NCBI GenBank assembly: GCA_022495995.1
Contig: JAFEMH010000073.1
Span: 712,001 to 776,000 of the forward strand
Length of the DNA stretch: 64,000 bases
Direction: 5' to 3'
From: Adenophora triphylla var. japonica
Lineage: Eukaryota; Streptophyta; Magnoliopsida; Asterales; Campanulaceae
Each line of letters starts with the position of its first letter. Position 1 is the first letter of the stretch. Positions 24,025 to 36,299 of this stretch are shown in pieces. The translations under genes were made by a program, and so were the position numbers. The notes below the pieces were generated by a model that searched no databases, was not told the DNA's origin, and saw only the letters and a list, made by a program, of their open reading frames with translations.

Positions 24025-24311
24025 CTCCCTCCGTCCCATTTCAATTAATACTTATTTCCTTTTTGGTTCGTCCCACATCAATTGATACTTACCCAAAATG
24101 GAAAGGAATCTTCACTATTTACCCCACTCATTCTCTCTCCTATTTTACTTTTTCACTCACAACATTATCTCTCCTAACTATTCCTTCCACTCATTCTTTC
24201 TCCTATTTTACTTTTACACTCACAACATTCTCTCTCCACTTTTTCTTTCTCTTACCTTTCCTTAATATGTGTGCCTTTTTTTTGGTATCCATTGAAGTGG
24301 GACGGAGGGAG
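24025..24311. mobile_element. Stowaway-type MITE 8
   Basis: CTCCCTCCGTCCCATTTCAA ... GAAGTGGGACGGAGGGAG between TA pairs; the interior has ACTCATTCTCTCTCC repeats. About 180 bp downstream of the MFS gene stop codon. Confidence 0.88.
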
Positions 24312-24490
24312 TATTCATTTAAAAAAAGTAAAAAATTTAAACATTTATTTAAGAAAAAAGAGAGTTGTATTTAATCCTAAAAATTGTCCTTTAAACTTCT
24401 AAACCACAAAACAACATTTTGGTCACGTAATGAATCCTTAAAAAAACCTTAAAATTATAAGACCAAAAATACAATGTACGTACAGTTCTC

Positions 24491-26092
24491 TTAAGATCTT
24501 TGTGAATAAAACTTCCTAGTCCTATAATAAAGAATCAAGGCAAGAAAAGTGCCTAGAAAACAAAGTGAACCCCAAATAACAAAACTCGTTTGGTAACATT
24601 TCATTCCCATGCATTTTCCATCTAAATTTCCATTAATACGCCCTTGAATTCGGTATAAAATAGCAGCCAAATCCCCAAATAAAAACGACCCGATTGGGAT
24701 ATTTGTGACCAAAATATTGTGATTGACCCCGAAGTGTTTAGGGCCGAAAAGCTCAGTGGTGGTGGATATGGAGAGGGAAGTAATGGCGCCGGAGCATAAT
24801 CCGATGGTGGCTGTGCTTATATGAAGAGATATAGAGTTGGTGCTGAGGAGTACGAAGAATGCTGCTGTCATAGGTGCCATCATTACTGCTATTGTTGCTG
24901 GCCTAGACACTTTGAAGTTCGTCCTTGAACTATAGTAGTCAAGGAGAGAAGGGATGAGGCGACCAAAGAAGCCAAAAGAAGAAGCCAAAGAGACCAAAGA
25001 AGAAGTTGCAGAGGACCCCCTTGACTCTGCAATTTGTCCCAAGTTATTCAAATACACAAACCCTAATGTTGCACCAAACAAATACACACTAAAATACAAC
25101 CAAAAATTAACCCTCCTCAACATCTCCTTAACCCCAATCTCCTCCTTCACATTATCATCACCCTCCAAAAGCTCCTTATTCATACTCACCCCCTCCTCTA
25201 TGTCAATTTCTTCTTCTTCCACACTACTTTCTACTTCTGCCACACTATCCTCATCATCAAAACCATGCTCCCTCAACTCTTTTCTAATCAAAATCAAACA
25301 CTTTTTCTCAATACTCTCTTTAATTTTCTCCACCAATGGAATCCCAAGTGGGGCCGCCAAGAAAACAATCAAGCCAACCAAGATTGTCCTGGGAGACAAA
25401 AATCTTGAAAGAATAGGCTTCAACAAGCTTGTGATCACAGCATAAGTACCTGTAAATAGTGTTATCATGAAAATTGCTATGAACCCACCTGACAAATTTC
25501 TCGATCTTCCAATTTTAACCTCCCTAACTAACGGTACACAAACGAAACAGACTATGAGGGGTAGAATGGAATTCAACAAAAGATAAACTTTAGCTCTTTT
25601 TACTTGTGAAGAACTTCTGACCAAAGCATCAACAATGTCAGCATAAATCTTTGCACTTAACCCTTGATAACTAGTTGATAATCCAACCGCAACTATTCGG
25701 TCCAACGGAAAGTGTTGGAGGGCAATAATGTAACAAACAGTGTTGATCCAACAAATGCTATTGCCTGCCAAAACAGTTAGAAAGAATACTAAGGGATATG
25801 GTAAAGAAGGGAATTGGTTTGTTATAAGAAGGTATTGAAGTCCATAACCAATATACCCTAGGGTTGAGCCAATTAAAAGAACTAGCCAGAGAGGTAGATA
25901 GAGTGCTGCAATGCCGGAGATGAATCCGAGGAGTTTTCCGGCGTCGGAGGCAAAGGCTAAGTTGTTAAGTTGAAGTTGTGAGAGAGATAGAAGCTCTTTG
26001 AGCTGGGAAGAGTAAGCAGGGAAGTTTAAGTTTGTTCCGTTTATGGATTGTAGCCATATTGCACCAACTAAGCTTAGCCATTGAAGACCCAT
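24491..26092 (-). CDS. Nodulin-like MFS transporter (NFD4-like)
   Basis: Single-exon 533-residue membrane carrier. The N-terminal half is the plant nodulin-like domain (WLSLVGAIWLQSINGTNLNFPAYSSQL cut here to its start: WLSLVGAIWLQ), with about six hydrophobic segments to residue ~220. An acidic cytosolic loop follows (about residues 275-320, rich in E and D). The second half is MFS-like, from NFWLYFSVYLFGATLGF to LALILYYRTRKF. Arabidopsis relatives include NFD4 and several uncharacterised carriers whose substrate is mostly unknown. The start at 26092 fits the family N-terminus and sits just below a GA-repeat leader. No frame damage. A 163-aa open frame on the opposite strand is a shadow of the acidic loop. 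Confidence 0.92.
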   Translation of the reverse strand: MGLQWLSLVGAIWLQSINGTNLNFPAYSSQLKELLSLSQLQLNNLAFASDAGKLLGFISGIAALYLPLWLVLLIGSTLGYIGYGLQYLLITNQFPSLPYPLVFFLTVLAGNSICWINTVCYIIALQHFPLDRIVAVGLSTSYQGLSAKIYADIVDALVRSSSQVKRAKVYLLLNSILPLIVCFVCVPLVREVKIGRSRNLSGGFIAIFMITLFTGTYAVITSLLKPILSRFLSPRTILVGLIVFLAAPLGIPLVEKIKESIEKKCLILIRKELREHGFDDEDSVAEVESSVEEEEIDIEEGVSMNKELLEGDDNVKEEIGVKEMLRRVNFWLYFSVYLFGATLGFVYLNNLGQIAESRGSSATSSLVSLASSFGFFGRLIPSLLDYYSSRTNFKVSRPATIAVMMAPMTAAFFVLLSTNSISLHISTATIGLCSGAITSLSISTTTELFGPKHFGVNHNILVTNIPIGSFLFGDLAAILYRIQGRINGNLDGKCMGMKCYQTSFVIWGSLCFLGTFLALILYYRTRKFYSQRS

Positions 26093-26093
26093 T

Positions 26094-26095
<2 letters not shown>

Positions 26096-26186
<91 letters not shown>
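26096..26186. repeat. GA/CT microsatellite in the MFS gene leader
   Basis: About 90 bp of nearly uninterrupted GA immediately before the start codon (CT-rich on the sense strand). Such leaders are common in plants and can bind GAGA/BPC factors; that role here is inference. Confidence 0.85.
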
Positions 26187-26189
<3 letters not shown>

Positions 26190-26641
26190 AAATGTGAAAA
26201 TCTATTGATTATGGGGGAGAAAAGTTTTAGGACACCTTTTAAGGGGGAAGTTTGAGGGAGAAGGTACCAGGTAGGGGAAGTATATTTGGAAGGGAGATCG
26301 ATCCAAGAAAAAGGGAATATCTTTTGCCAAAGGAGAAATGTCTATTTAGAAACATGATTCCTCTTTTTTAACGTAATCATAAAACGGTAGCGTTTGAAGA
26401 AAACTCGCACCGTGTGACCGCGTCTCCTAGGCACAAACTTATTGAAGTACTTAAACGACATCGTTGGAACAACTTTCAAATTAAACGGTCACCCCCTTTT
26501 CTGATAAACCCTAGAACCTTACAAAAGCTTCTCAATCTCCACTCACTCGAATCTTAAAATTACTCTTACTCGTAATTTGTAGGTTATATGTGTGGATTGA
26601 TACAGGCTTACTTTTCAACTCTCCCAATTTTATTGTTTTAG

Positions 26642-26722
26642 GGCTTGAAATTAATGAAAGACCAGTGAAGCGGCCATTGCTGGACTTTGCCAAGCTATCT
26701 ATCAACAGTTTTCCCTCCAAAG
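26642..26722 (+). other. Candidate orphan exon
   Basis: An 81-nt block with a good acceptor (TTGTTTTAG) and donor (AAAG|GTATGT). It is open in one frame (LEINERPVKRPLLDFAKL...). An AAACCCTAGA-type leader lies about 130 bp upstream, as if a gene once ran divergently from the MFS gene. The product is not recognised and no following exon was found. A MITE begins 7 bp after the donor. Confidence 0.25.
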
Positions 26723-26729
26723 GTATGTA

Positions 26730-26996
26730 CTCCCTCCGTCCCGATAAATGCTTCACTATCTTGGCTCGGCACACAAATTAAGGGTGGAGAAAATGTTGTG
26801 AGTGTAATAATAAAATATGAGGGAGAGTGAGTGGAGGAAATAGTAAATTTGAAAAATGTTGTGAGTATAATAGTAAAATAGGAGAGAGAATGAGTGGGTG
26901 GAATAGTAAAAATTCTTTGCCATTTTAGAAAAGGTAAAACTTCTAACGGGACACCCTTTTGGGTAATTGGTGAAGCTTTTATTGGGACGGAGGGAG
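26730..26996. mobile_element. Stowaway-type MITE 9
   Basis: CTCCCTCCGTCCCGATAAATGC ends (first 20 bases CTCCCTCCGTCCCGATAAAT) match inverted at the right (ATTGGGACGGAGGGAG). TA follows on the right; the left flank is GTA. Confidence 0.85.
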
Positions 26997-28492
26997 TATT
27001 AATTAAGATTTGATTTCTGAAGGTTATAATTGTTGGAAATTAGGTTTTTGGAAAATTGGTGTTTGACCAATTTTTGATAAAAAATTTCATGTAGTTTCTT
27101 TTTTTTTTCGGTAAGTGAAAATAAGTTGAATAATTGTAATCTAAATTTTAAAATAATATATATATTTTCTCAAAATCAATTTTGGGTGAATGAGAAATTA
27201 ATATTGAAAGTATGCTACTTGGTTTTATAAGTTGAAGAGTTTAATTGATAAAAAAAGGACATTTTTTGTTTTAAAAGACACCAAATTATGTGAACGATGT
27301 GTTGTATCAAGAGATAAATATGTTTGGTTAACATATTATCATTTTTGAGTCATAAAACCTAACTTTGTTAGTGTTTCGTTAGAAAAAATAGCGAAAAGAC
27401 ATGTCTATATGTTATATTTAACAAAAAGACATGACTTCCTGTTAAAAATTAACTGTAGCTGTCAGAATCTGTTAGAAATTTAACAGTAACTGCCAGTTTC
27501 CGTCAGAACGTTTGCAGAAATGCCACATTCTATCAGAAACTTAACGGAACTGTCAGAAATTAACAGGAATTGTGTATTTCAGTTAAATATTTAACGAATT
27601 AGAATATTTTGGACTGATTTTCAGTTCAAAGACTAATGGATGTGTCCTTTTCTTGGACGGAATAGATTCAATGTATCTAACTTATGTCTTTTGACATAAA
27701 AGACACCATAATTCTTCATTTACTATAAATAGACCCTCCTTATTTGTCATTTATCATTCATTTTATCTCATTCACAATTTAGAAACATAACTTAATGGGA
27801 TTATCCGATTATGTGAATTGTTTATAGAATTCAATGGAATTCTCAAAACATTTAAAAAATAGATTATCTTGTTGCATAAAATCTCATTCAACGTCTGAAA
27901 GTGACAAACATAGTTGAGTTCGCCGAGTTTTTGATTTGAAGTGATTCTATAAAAAATAATAAGTTGTTTTATCCTGAGAGAAGATTGCCACAAAACCGTT
28001 AGTATCAGTGCGGGGCAATATCTTCTTGTGGAGATTGTGTTTCACAATACTTGACTTCCATTATTTTGTCCGGTTTGATTTAATTTTCGCATTTCTAGTT
28101 TATGCAAATTTCCTCCCCGTTAATTATATATTTTGGTTCATTAATATGATATTCGTTAAATTTAAGAAAGTTATTGTTCATTATTATGTATGAAAATTTT
28201 TCCTAACAATAATTTTGTTGTTTGATACTTCATCTATTTTAGTTCCTGGTTCTAAAATGCTTATTTTTTTGGGCACCTGTGTTCTACTTCTTCCGTTCCT
28301 ATTCCTAAATTATTGTATACAAAATTTTCAAATTTGCTTTTTGATTGATTTGATTGATAAAGAACAAAATTAAAGTATTTTTTGATATTCATTTAGGAAA
28401 CAAGGGATTAGTAGAGTCTGGACATACAAGAAAGGTGATTCCCGGCCAGAATCTGAACACCATCAGATTAGATTAGTGCGTAAATGTATTCC

Positions 28493-28598
28493 CGAAGTTA
28501 GAGAGAAGGCTTTCTCTCCCTAGGATTTATTTCCTAGGCGCTTTTGTGCATGCATGTGTATGTGAGTAGTGGAAAAAAAAAAGAAAAAAAAAAAAAAA
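28493..28598 (+). mobile_element. SINE 3' remnant
   Basis: Shares GAAGTTAGAGRGAAGGCTTT, CTAGGATTT and CCTAGGCGCTT with the intact SINE at 23062, then a TG-rich run and poly-A. Confidence 0.65.
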
Positions 28599-28836
28599 AC
28601 AACAAGGGGTTAGCCAAATTCTTTTTAATGTGGTATATAGCATGTTGCTGCACAACCCATCCCACATCGAAAATATAAAAGGAAGTTTTAGTGTGATATA
28701 TAGAATGACCCTACACTATTATTAAACATCAAATCAGGACTTTTTAATGCATGTGATGGGTTGCTGTTAATCCAAATAAGAGTGTGTTGTGCTTACGTAG
28801 TAATGGGTCGAGATTCGACTCGGATAGTAACAAATA

Positions 28837-29014
28837 CTCCCTCCGTTCCTAAAAGATTGTCCTGTTGTACATTTTGCAATTATTAAGGAAGAGCTTCACC
28901 TTCTTGTACCTTAGTAGATTTGCACTAACATTCATGCCTAAATTTAGAAATGGGACATACTTTTTGGGACAAGTCAAAATGACAAATGGGACAATCTTTC
29001 AGAAACGGAGGAAG
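28837..29014. mobile_element. Stowaway-type MITE 10 (178-bp subfamily)
   Basis: CTCCCTCCGTTCCTAAAAGA ... AAACGGAGGAAG with TA flanks. The copy at 40978-41155 has the same length and roughly 93 percent identity by eye. Confidence 0.88.
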
Positions 29015-29574
29015 TACTTAATAACAAGCTATTATCTATTTTATTAAGGGACACTTTGAAAATGTAACGTGTGATTTTGAATTTAGGGTAGAACATGTAC
29101 TATTTAGAGGTCTCAATCAATAAGTGAGTGTCACGATTATTTTATAGAAAATAATTACAGTCCCCAACATAAAAATAACATATTAAAATAGAGATCACTA
29201 GAAAATGTTTTATCAAAATAGAGACAATTAGAGAAATGTTATCCCAAAATAATAGACTATTAGAAAAATGTTGTCTTAATAATGTTTAAATAGGGACTAC
29301 TAAAGATGATGTCCCAAACAAGTACTGTAGTCTCTAAAGACACTTTTCTAGTGGCGTAGGTACATTTTTTTTTATATAAAATTGAGATTTATATTATAAT
29401 TTTTTTTTTAATTTAAACATTTATTTATTTAGGGACGGGGAGAGTGTGTTACAAAATATAATATGGGGTTGATTTCTAAACAAGCAAGCAAGAAATCTTA
29501 CAAGACAGCTATCTTCTATCTACTTTAGTTGGGTGGGATACCCTTAGTATGAGTGGACATTAATAAAATATTAA

Positions 29575-30527
29575 AAAATTTATTTTATCTTTGTGAACAA
29601 AAAGTAAAAAAAATGACACTTATATTTTTATTATATGAGTCGAACGGGTCTTATATAACAGTTATAAAAGCTAACTGAAATTTTGGATAAAAGGGTAGTT
29701 CAGTCTTTTACCAGCTAGAAATGCTTATGGTATTTTGGATCTGGTGTGTCCTGAATTGGTTTAAATCTCGTATGAGTGGTCCTAGAGTAAGTGGCCCGTA
29801 GTTATAAAAGGCAAGTTGATCTTATAATTCAGTTATAATAGTTGTAATGTGTAAATTATGAGATTAATTCGTTGTTATTATTGAAAATTTTAATTTTTTT
29901 TTTGTTGAAAAAAAAAATTTATTTTAATTTTGTGAAAAAAAAGTAAAAAAAGGACTCTTATATTTTTATTATATGAGCTGAACTGGTCTTATATAACAGT
30001 TATAAAAGCTGACTGAAATTTTGGATAAAAGGACAGTTCAGTCTTTTGCCAGCGAGATATGCTTATGGTATTTTGAATCTGGTGTGTTCTGAATTGGGTT
30101 TAAATCTCGTATGAGTGACCCTAGAGTAAGTGGCCCGCAGTTATAAAAGGCAAGTTAATCTTATAATTTGGTTATAAAAGTTGTAATGTGTAAATTATAT
30201 ATGAGATTAATTCGTTGTTATTATTGAAAATTTTAATTTTTTTTTGTTGAAAAAAAAAATTTATTTTAATTTTGTGAAAAAAAAGTAAAAAAAGGACTCT
30301 TATATTTTTATTATATGAGCTGAACTGGTCTTATATAACAGTTATAAAAGCTGACTGAAATTTTGGATAAAAGGACAGTTCAGTCTTTTGCCAGCGAGAT
30401 ATGCTTATGGTATTTTGAATCTGGTATGTTCTGAATTGGGTTTAAATCTCGTATGAGTGACCCTAGAGTAAGTGGCCCGTAGTTATAAAAGGCAAGTTAA
30501 TCTTATAATTTGGTTATAAAAGTTGTA
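29575..30527 (+). repeat. Tandem array, three copies of a ~340-bp unit
   Basis: The landmark CTTATATTTTTATTATATGA recurs near 29618, 29957 and 30299 (periods about 338 and 342). Copies 2 and 3 are nearly identical; copy 1 is more diverged; copy 3 is cut short at about 30527 by a palindrome. Each unit has GTTATAAAAGGCAAGTT and poly-T/A stretches. No coding potential. Confidence 0.9.
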
Positions 30528-30566
30528 AAGTGTCTTACAATGTAATGTATACATTGTAAGACACTT
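30528..30566. repeat. Perfect 17-bp inverted repeat
   Basis: AAGTGTCTTACAATGTA (30528-30544) and its exact reverse complement (30550-30566) with a 5-nt loop, directly at the end of the tandem array. Confidence 0.9.
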
Positions 30567-31553
30567 ATTTGAAAACTATATTATCGGTACAAATATCAGA
30601 TTGAAGATCACTAAAATAAATCTATATTTAAAGCATAGTTAGTTTGTACAAAACACATTTTATACGTAAATTCCCGTTCTATTCAATAATACTCACGTTT
30701 GGCGTCCGTTTTTCATTGCTATGGAATTAAACGCATATTTTTGATGTAAAACATAGTTATTGTGTATTGAACGTGATATGTGCGTAATTTTAGTTAAGAA
30801 ACAGGTGATTAAGGGAAGTAATTTGCCCACAGTGTCACTTAGTTTTCGCCAACGATTGGAAAAGCGTAATCTATCCTAGTTCTAAGTCTCCCAATCTTTC
30901 TCTTCAACTGCAATTCGGAACTCTGGACTCTAGTAATTCTCCAAACAAAAAAATTACATGAAACTTTCAAGTATCATCAATTTCGATTTTTGATAAGTTA
31001 TTTTGTTCTTGAGTCGTATTCAACTTCTACATCCACGTTTGATTTTTACATATTTCATTAATGTTATTGTTATATAATATTTTAAGATTTATGTATATAG
31101 ATTAATATAGTAGTACTATTTCCTCCGTCCCAAAATGTATAATTAATTTTCATTTTTTAGAAAAACAATAAAAATTGTTATTTTTTTACATCCACGTTTG
31201 ATTTTTTTCTTTCTTTCTTTTCACGTGAGAGTTGAGGCATATTTTTATAAATATATTATACTTCTAAAACATTAGGTAAATGTATAATTAATATTCATAA
31301 TTTGCCTATATATATTTATTATATTTTCCCTATACTTTTACGTATGTAATTATGACTATGATACATATAATACACGTTATATAAAAAATACACAATATTT
31401 ATATTCCACTTTTTTCATGCCATATTTTTTGGCGTATTTTTAAAATAAAATTCGTACATAATTAATACTCATCTCCTCGCCTCCTGACATGGGATAAAGT
31501 AAAAAAAAAAATCATGCGATATACTCATCTTGTTTTTTTTTAAAAGAAACATA
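30567..31553. other. Gene-free stretch up to the copia element
   Basis: AT-rich. One worn Stowaway end (TTCCTCCGTCCCAAAATG near 31120) with no clear partner. It ends in the copia target duplication ACATA (31549-31553). Confidence 0.5.
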
Positions 31554-32090
31554 TGTTGGAACATTAACGATCCATTAGCCATGAACCGACTCACAACTAG
31601 ATTAAGAAGAGAAGGAGAAGAAGAAGAAGAAGAAGAAGAAGAAGAAGAAGAAGAAGAAGAAGAAGAAGAAGAAGAAGAAGAAGAAGAAGAAGAAGAATAC
31701 GGAAGCGTGTACCTTGTGATTCCATGATTGTGTTCTTGATCTTGTTCTTGAATAAATGAGAAAGTAGGGAAGAGTAGATCTTCTAAATGATAGTGCCCAC
31801 ACTATAATCTTCTTGATGAAATGAAGAGAATTCTTATGTCTGAATTGTATATGTAACTAGTGTCTCTAATGGCTGATGGATAGCCTTTATATAATAAGAG
31901 AAGGGGCACTTCATTTAGGGACTACACCCTTTCATAAAGATGATGGTGTGAAGTTACCATTATGCCCATCATTTAATGGTACTTACACCTAAAAATGGAA
32001 TTCTACACATTTTGTCTATACTTTAACATTATTAAATGATTATAACAAATGGAATTAAATAACACATATTAATTAATCCATGTTCTAACA
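31554..32090 (-). repeat. Copia 3' LTR (with GAA expansion)
   Basis: 537 bp, TG...CA. It is 66 bp longer than the partner LTR, mostly from the GAA microsatellite at 31616-31697. Confidence 0.95.
31616..31697. repeat. GAA microsatellite expanded in one LTR
   Basis: About 27 GAA units; the sister LTR has only about five at 37633-37647. Translating it gives a spurious poly-Glu or poly-Phe frame. Confidence 0.92.
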
Positions 32091-32101
32091 ATCTCCCACT
32101 T
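32091..32101 (-). promoter_or_regulatory. Copia polypurine tract
   Basis: The minus strand reads AAGTGGGAGAT directly before the 3' LTR, the usual plus-strand primer site of plant copia elements. Confidence 0.8.
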
Positions 32102-32479
32102 GGATTAATATTTAATATGTATCTTTTACTAAATAAATTCCTTAATCATTTATAACATGAATGACAACCCTTATGTGCACGTTTATTGTCATCCAACACA
32201 ATCCCGTCCATTAGTCTTATAAGTATAGAGACTAAAGGGGCAGTCGTTGTAATTGATTCGCAACTAAACCCACATTAATCACATATATATATCCAACTAA
32301 ATGACATAGATTAAGTATAGCTATGTAGCATGGAATATTAATGAATATATATGAAGAACGCATATATATATTCTCCAACTAGTCCTACTTAATCAAATGA
32401 GATCAATATAAATAAAAACAACACAAAGAAATAGAAAACAACACAAACTCCCACTGATTTAAGCATTATCAAAATTGTT

Positions 32480-35392
32480 TCACCCATATGAGCAGTATGC
32501 TCGTGAAACATCAAAAGAGATTATGCTTTACAAAATGGATCCAATAACATGGAGTTTGATCCTATAAGTTGTATATCTATTTGTTTAGTTTATACTTATT
32601 TCTCTTCAACAAGAGACATAACCATATGATGTCTTTCGACATCTTTGCATCCACTAAAACATAATCGGAATACTTAATGATCTCAAAATGATCTGATTTT
32701 ATATACATAAGCATGTAGTTTAATGTTTTATAGGTACTTCATCATTCTTTTGGATGCGACTTAATGTTCTTCTTTCCGAATTGCTTTGGTATTGACCAAG
32801 CATCCCAATAATAAATACAAGGTCTATACGAGTACAGACTTGCGCATACATTAAGGTTCCTACTGCCGGTGCATAAGGGATATTTTTCATATACTTGGAT
32901 TCAAAATTAATTTTAGGACATTGCTTTAAACTGAATTTATCTCTCTTAGAGATAGGGGTGTCATGTGGTTTACAATTTTCCATGCTAAACCTTTGTAATA
33001 CCTTCTCTATATAGCTCTTTTGTGATAATCCCAAAATACCTCGTGAATGATCACGATGAATTTGGATTCCTAATAAAAAAGATGCCTTACCAAGATCTTT
33101 CATCTCAAATTTGTTTGAGAAATTTCTTAGTTTCTTTTAGAAGGTCCTTATCATTACTAGCAAGAAAAATATCATCCACATATAAGATCAAAATAATAAA
33201 TCTACTCCCACTGAACTTATGGTACACACAATTTTTACCAAGATTCATTTCAAAGCCAAATGAAAGAATAACTTGGTTAAATTTTAAGTATCATTGACGA
33301 GATGCTTACTTAAGCCCATAAATGGATTTCTTAAGTTTACAAACCAGTTGACTAGTTTGATCCGAATTAGTCACCATTTCTGGTTTCTTCATATAGATAG
33401 TTTCCTCAATGTTGCCATTGAGAAAAGCTATCTTAACATCCATTTGATGAAGCTCAAGATCATAATGTGCCACTAATGCCATAATGATCATAAAAGAGGT
33501 TTTAGAAGATTCCGAAAAAAAATATTTCTTTATAATCAATGCCTTCCTTTTGAGTAAATCATTTAGTAACAAGACGTGCCTTATATCTTTCCATATTACC
33601 TTGCTAATCCCTTTTGATTTTAAATATCAATTTATAACCAATAGGTTTTACACCTTCAGGTAATGGGACAAGATCCCAAATGTCATCTTCTTTCATTGAT
33701 TTTAACTCTTCATTAATGGCATTGATCCACTTATGAGAATTAGGACTATTAATGGCTTTATGGAAGGTGATTAGATCATCTCCCACTAAACTTAAGGTGT
33801 CCTCATTCTCCGCAAGATACATATCATAACTATCCGAAATAACATTTCTTCTTTCTCTAGTAGATCTTCTTAAGGGCACCGGTTCATCCTCATTTTGAGG
33901 TTGTTGAATTTCATTATGTCCAACATTTTCATGTTGTCCGTTATTTAAGGGAGTCTCTATATTATTTTGAATTGTATGTTCTTTGTTGAATTTCAGGTAC
34001 AATTACTTGATTTTCAACAGGAACTAAAGTTTGAGGAACAAAGAGTGGTTCCTCTAACTCTTCAAATTCAAAATCATTACTATTTCTCCCACTAAATTCA
34101 ACATCCTCAAGGAACCTAATATTGTCAGTCTCGAAAAATGTTCTAGTTTTCGGGTCATAAAATTTTTATCCCCTAGATCTCTCGGCATACCCTACAAAAT
34201 AGCTACTAACAGTATTTAGGTCTAGTTTGCCCTCATTAGACCTTATAAGGTCTAGCATCTGCTGGACACCCCCATAAATGAAGATGATTTAAGGACGGTT
34301 TCTTATTCGTCCATAACTCATAAGGGGTTTTTTCGGTAGCTTTTGAAGGTGCTCTATTGAGAATATAAGCTGCGATTTTTAATGCTTCGCCCATAATGAG
34401 TGAGGTAAAGAAGTACAAAAAAACATACTTCTTACCATATCCTTAAGGATTCTATTATGTCTCTCCAATACACTATGCTAGGTTTGCCCGGCATGGTGTA
34501 GTGAGGGACAATCCTACACTCTTAAAAAAATAGTGAGTATAAAGGACCCGGACGTTATTCACCCAATACGTTATACCGTCCGTAGTTTTCACTACTATGA
34601 TCGGATTTAACGTTCTTAATAGTCTTTCTTATGTCTTAAAAGACTTGAAAACGTCCAATGATTTAAAATTTACATGAAGAAAATAATGTATCCATAACGA
34701 GAGTAATCATCCATGAACGTAATGAAATATTGTTGACCATTCCATGAAGGATTAATGAATGATTCACAAATGTCCATATGAATTAGTTCCAAGACGTTTG
34801 ATATTCTCAAAATTTTATTTCCTTTAATGTTTGTAAATTTATTCTTTAAAACACTTAATGCAAAAGTTTTATCGGAGTATCAAGTTATTTTTAGGATTCC
34901 CTCCGACATAAGCTTTATCAATTCTCCCTTTGGAGATATGACCCAAACGCCTATGCCATAGAATACAAGAATTTTCACTTGATAATTTTTGCTTAGTGCC
35001 TTTAGTTTTGGTTTCATTATTATGGGACCCATTCATTTTCTTGACTGTGTCAAGTAAATTAAGATTATCGATATATGACAAAGTACTAGTACCGACAAGT
35101 TTGGAATTTAAAATAAAGATCACATTTATTATTACCAAAGAACAAGAGTAACCTTCCTTGTCAAAATTGTGATAGATATTAAATTCCATCAAAAGGATGG
35201 TACAATGAATGTATTATTTAATACAAAATAATAGCCAATACTTATCAATAATCTAAAAGTCCCTATGCCTATAACTTCAACCGGATTTCCAGCTTCCATA
35301 TAGATGTATTTCTCATCTTCACCGGGAATTCGGAAATTCAGGCAACCCTGCATACATGAACTAATGTGAGTTGTTGAACCAAATACAACCAC
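32480..35392 (-). pseudogene. Copia pol (protease, integrase, RT, RNase H), broken
   Basis: Fragments in order. Protease 35189-35392: the usual DSGATTHIS-type motif reads FGSTTHIS, so the active-site Asp is lost. Pre-integrase 34869-35192: LWHRRLGHISKGR. Integrase C-terminal part 34236-34500: AAYILNRAPSK, TPYELW, HLHLWGCPA. Linker and RT 33604-34002: KWINAINEELKSMKEDDIW. RT 33306-33572: QMDVKIAFLNGNIEE. The YVDD catalytic motif is near 33170-33183, followed by a one-base frameshift before EMKDLGKASFLLGI (33103 down). RNase H is only a diverged remnant near 32500-32720. At least five frame breaks; non-functional. Confidence 0.92.
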
Positions 35393-35400
35393 TATGTATA

Positions 35401-36165
35401 TTAAGGAATTGAAACCAAATTTGTCTTAGTACAAACAAGACCAAATGACATACCATCCTGAATTCGCCATTTGCGATACTTATGGTAGTCGTTCTTCATG
35501 CGAGTAAGGTCCTTGCAAAAGAAGCATTTCTTAATCCCACGAGAAGAAGTAAATGCTGAGTGAGTACTTTCTAATTTGAGATATTTCATCCAATCTTCCT
35601 CTAATGTCATATGTGAAAGTAATCCATTAATATTCCACTTTTTCTTTTGACATTTATAGGTCACTTCAAAAGGATCAAATTGAGGAGGAAGATAGATCAA
35701 AACTAAGTGCACGAGCAAATCTTCCGAAATCTCTAACTTAAGTGCTTTTAGTTTGATCGAAAGATGAAATAATTCGATAATGTACTCCCGAAGATTTTTG
35801 TCACCCTTGTACCGAATGAAAACAAGTTTCCACAAGAATTCAAGAAAAAACTCAGCATTTTCAATTTCAGAGACATTGTCCAAAAATGTCTCTGAAACTG
35901 CATTTTCCATGATCATTAGACTCACGCGGTTGGACCGTTCCCATTGCTCAACATTTTTTCGTTCTATAACGGTATTTCCTTTAGTGAGAGCAGCGGGACT
36001 TGATTCCCCAAATGCGTGATCGATGTCCATATTGCCTAAGATCATCGTTATATTATTTTTCCAAGTTTTAAGTTTAGTCCCAGTAAGCAAAGGTGCATCA
36101 TTTATAGTTGTAGTTACGGATGAAGCATTAATCAAATCTGAAGGAGAAGAACAAGAATGAAACAA
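35401..36165 (-). pseudogene. Copia gag, degenerate
   Basis: 254 codons open. It starts MFHSCSSPSDLI and contains the copia gag signature region (LLTGTKLKTWKNNITMILGN, ending EEDWMK). The zinc knuckle reads CFFCKDLTRMKNDYHKY; against CX2CX4HX4C its His and third Cys are altered. A real gag should fuse to pol, but the frame ends before the protease. Not expected to package RNA on its own. Confidence 0.85.
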
Positions 36166-36299
36166 AACATATATAAGAAACTACATAATGATTAATTATA
36201 TCAAATGAATTCCATCAAAATAAAAGATAATCAACATGACATCAAGACTAATCTTTGGATTGCGAATTGACTCACAATTTGATTTATCTTGAGGTAAAC

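Larger units (their letters stand above)
26997..29574. other. Gene-free stretch with degenerate repeats
   Basis: No gene. A region of diverged TGTCAGAA/AACAG motifs (27420-27600), a SINE remnant (28493-28598) and MITE 10 (28837-29014) are the recognisable parts. Confidence 0.55.

Noticed and set aside
24954..25445. 163-codon ORF opposite the MFS gene
   Set aside because: Antisense shadow of the acidic loop of a well-supported transporter; low-complexity Ser/Thr-rich product.
28865..29047. 60-codon ORF (and its twin at 41006) as a conserved small gene
   Set aside because: Both lie inside the same MITE subfamily; the conservation is that of the transposon.
31530..31802. Poly-Glu and poly-Phe ORFs
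   Set aside because: Translations of the GAA microsatellite in the copia LTR.
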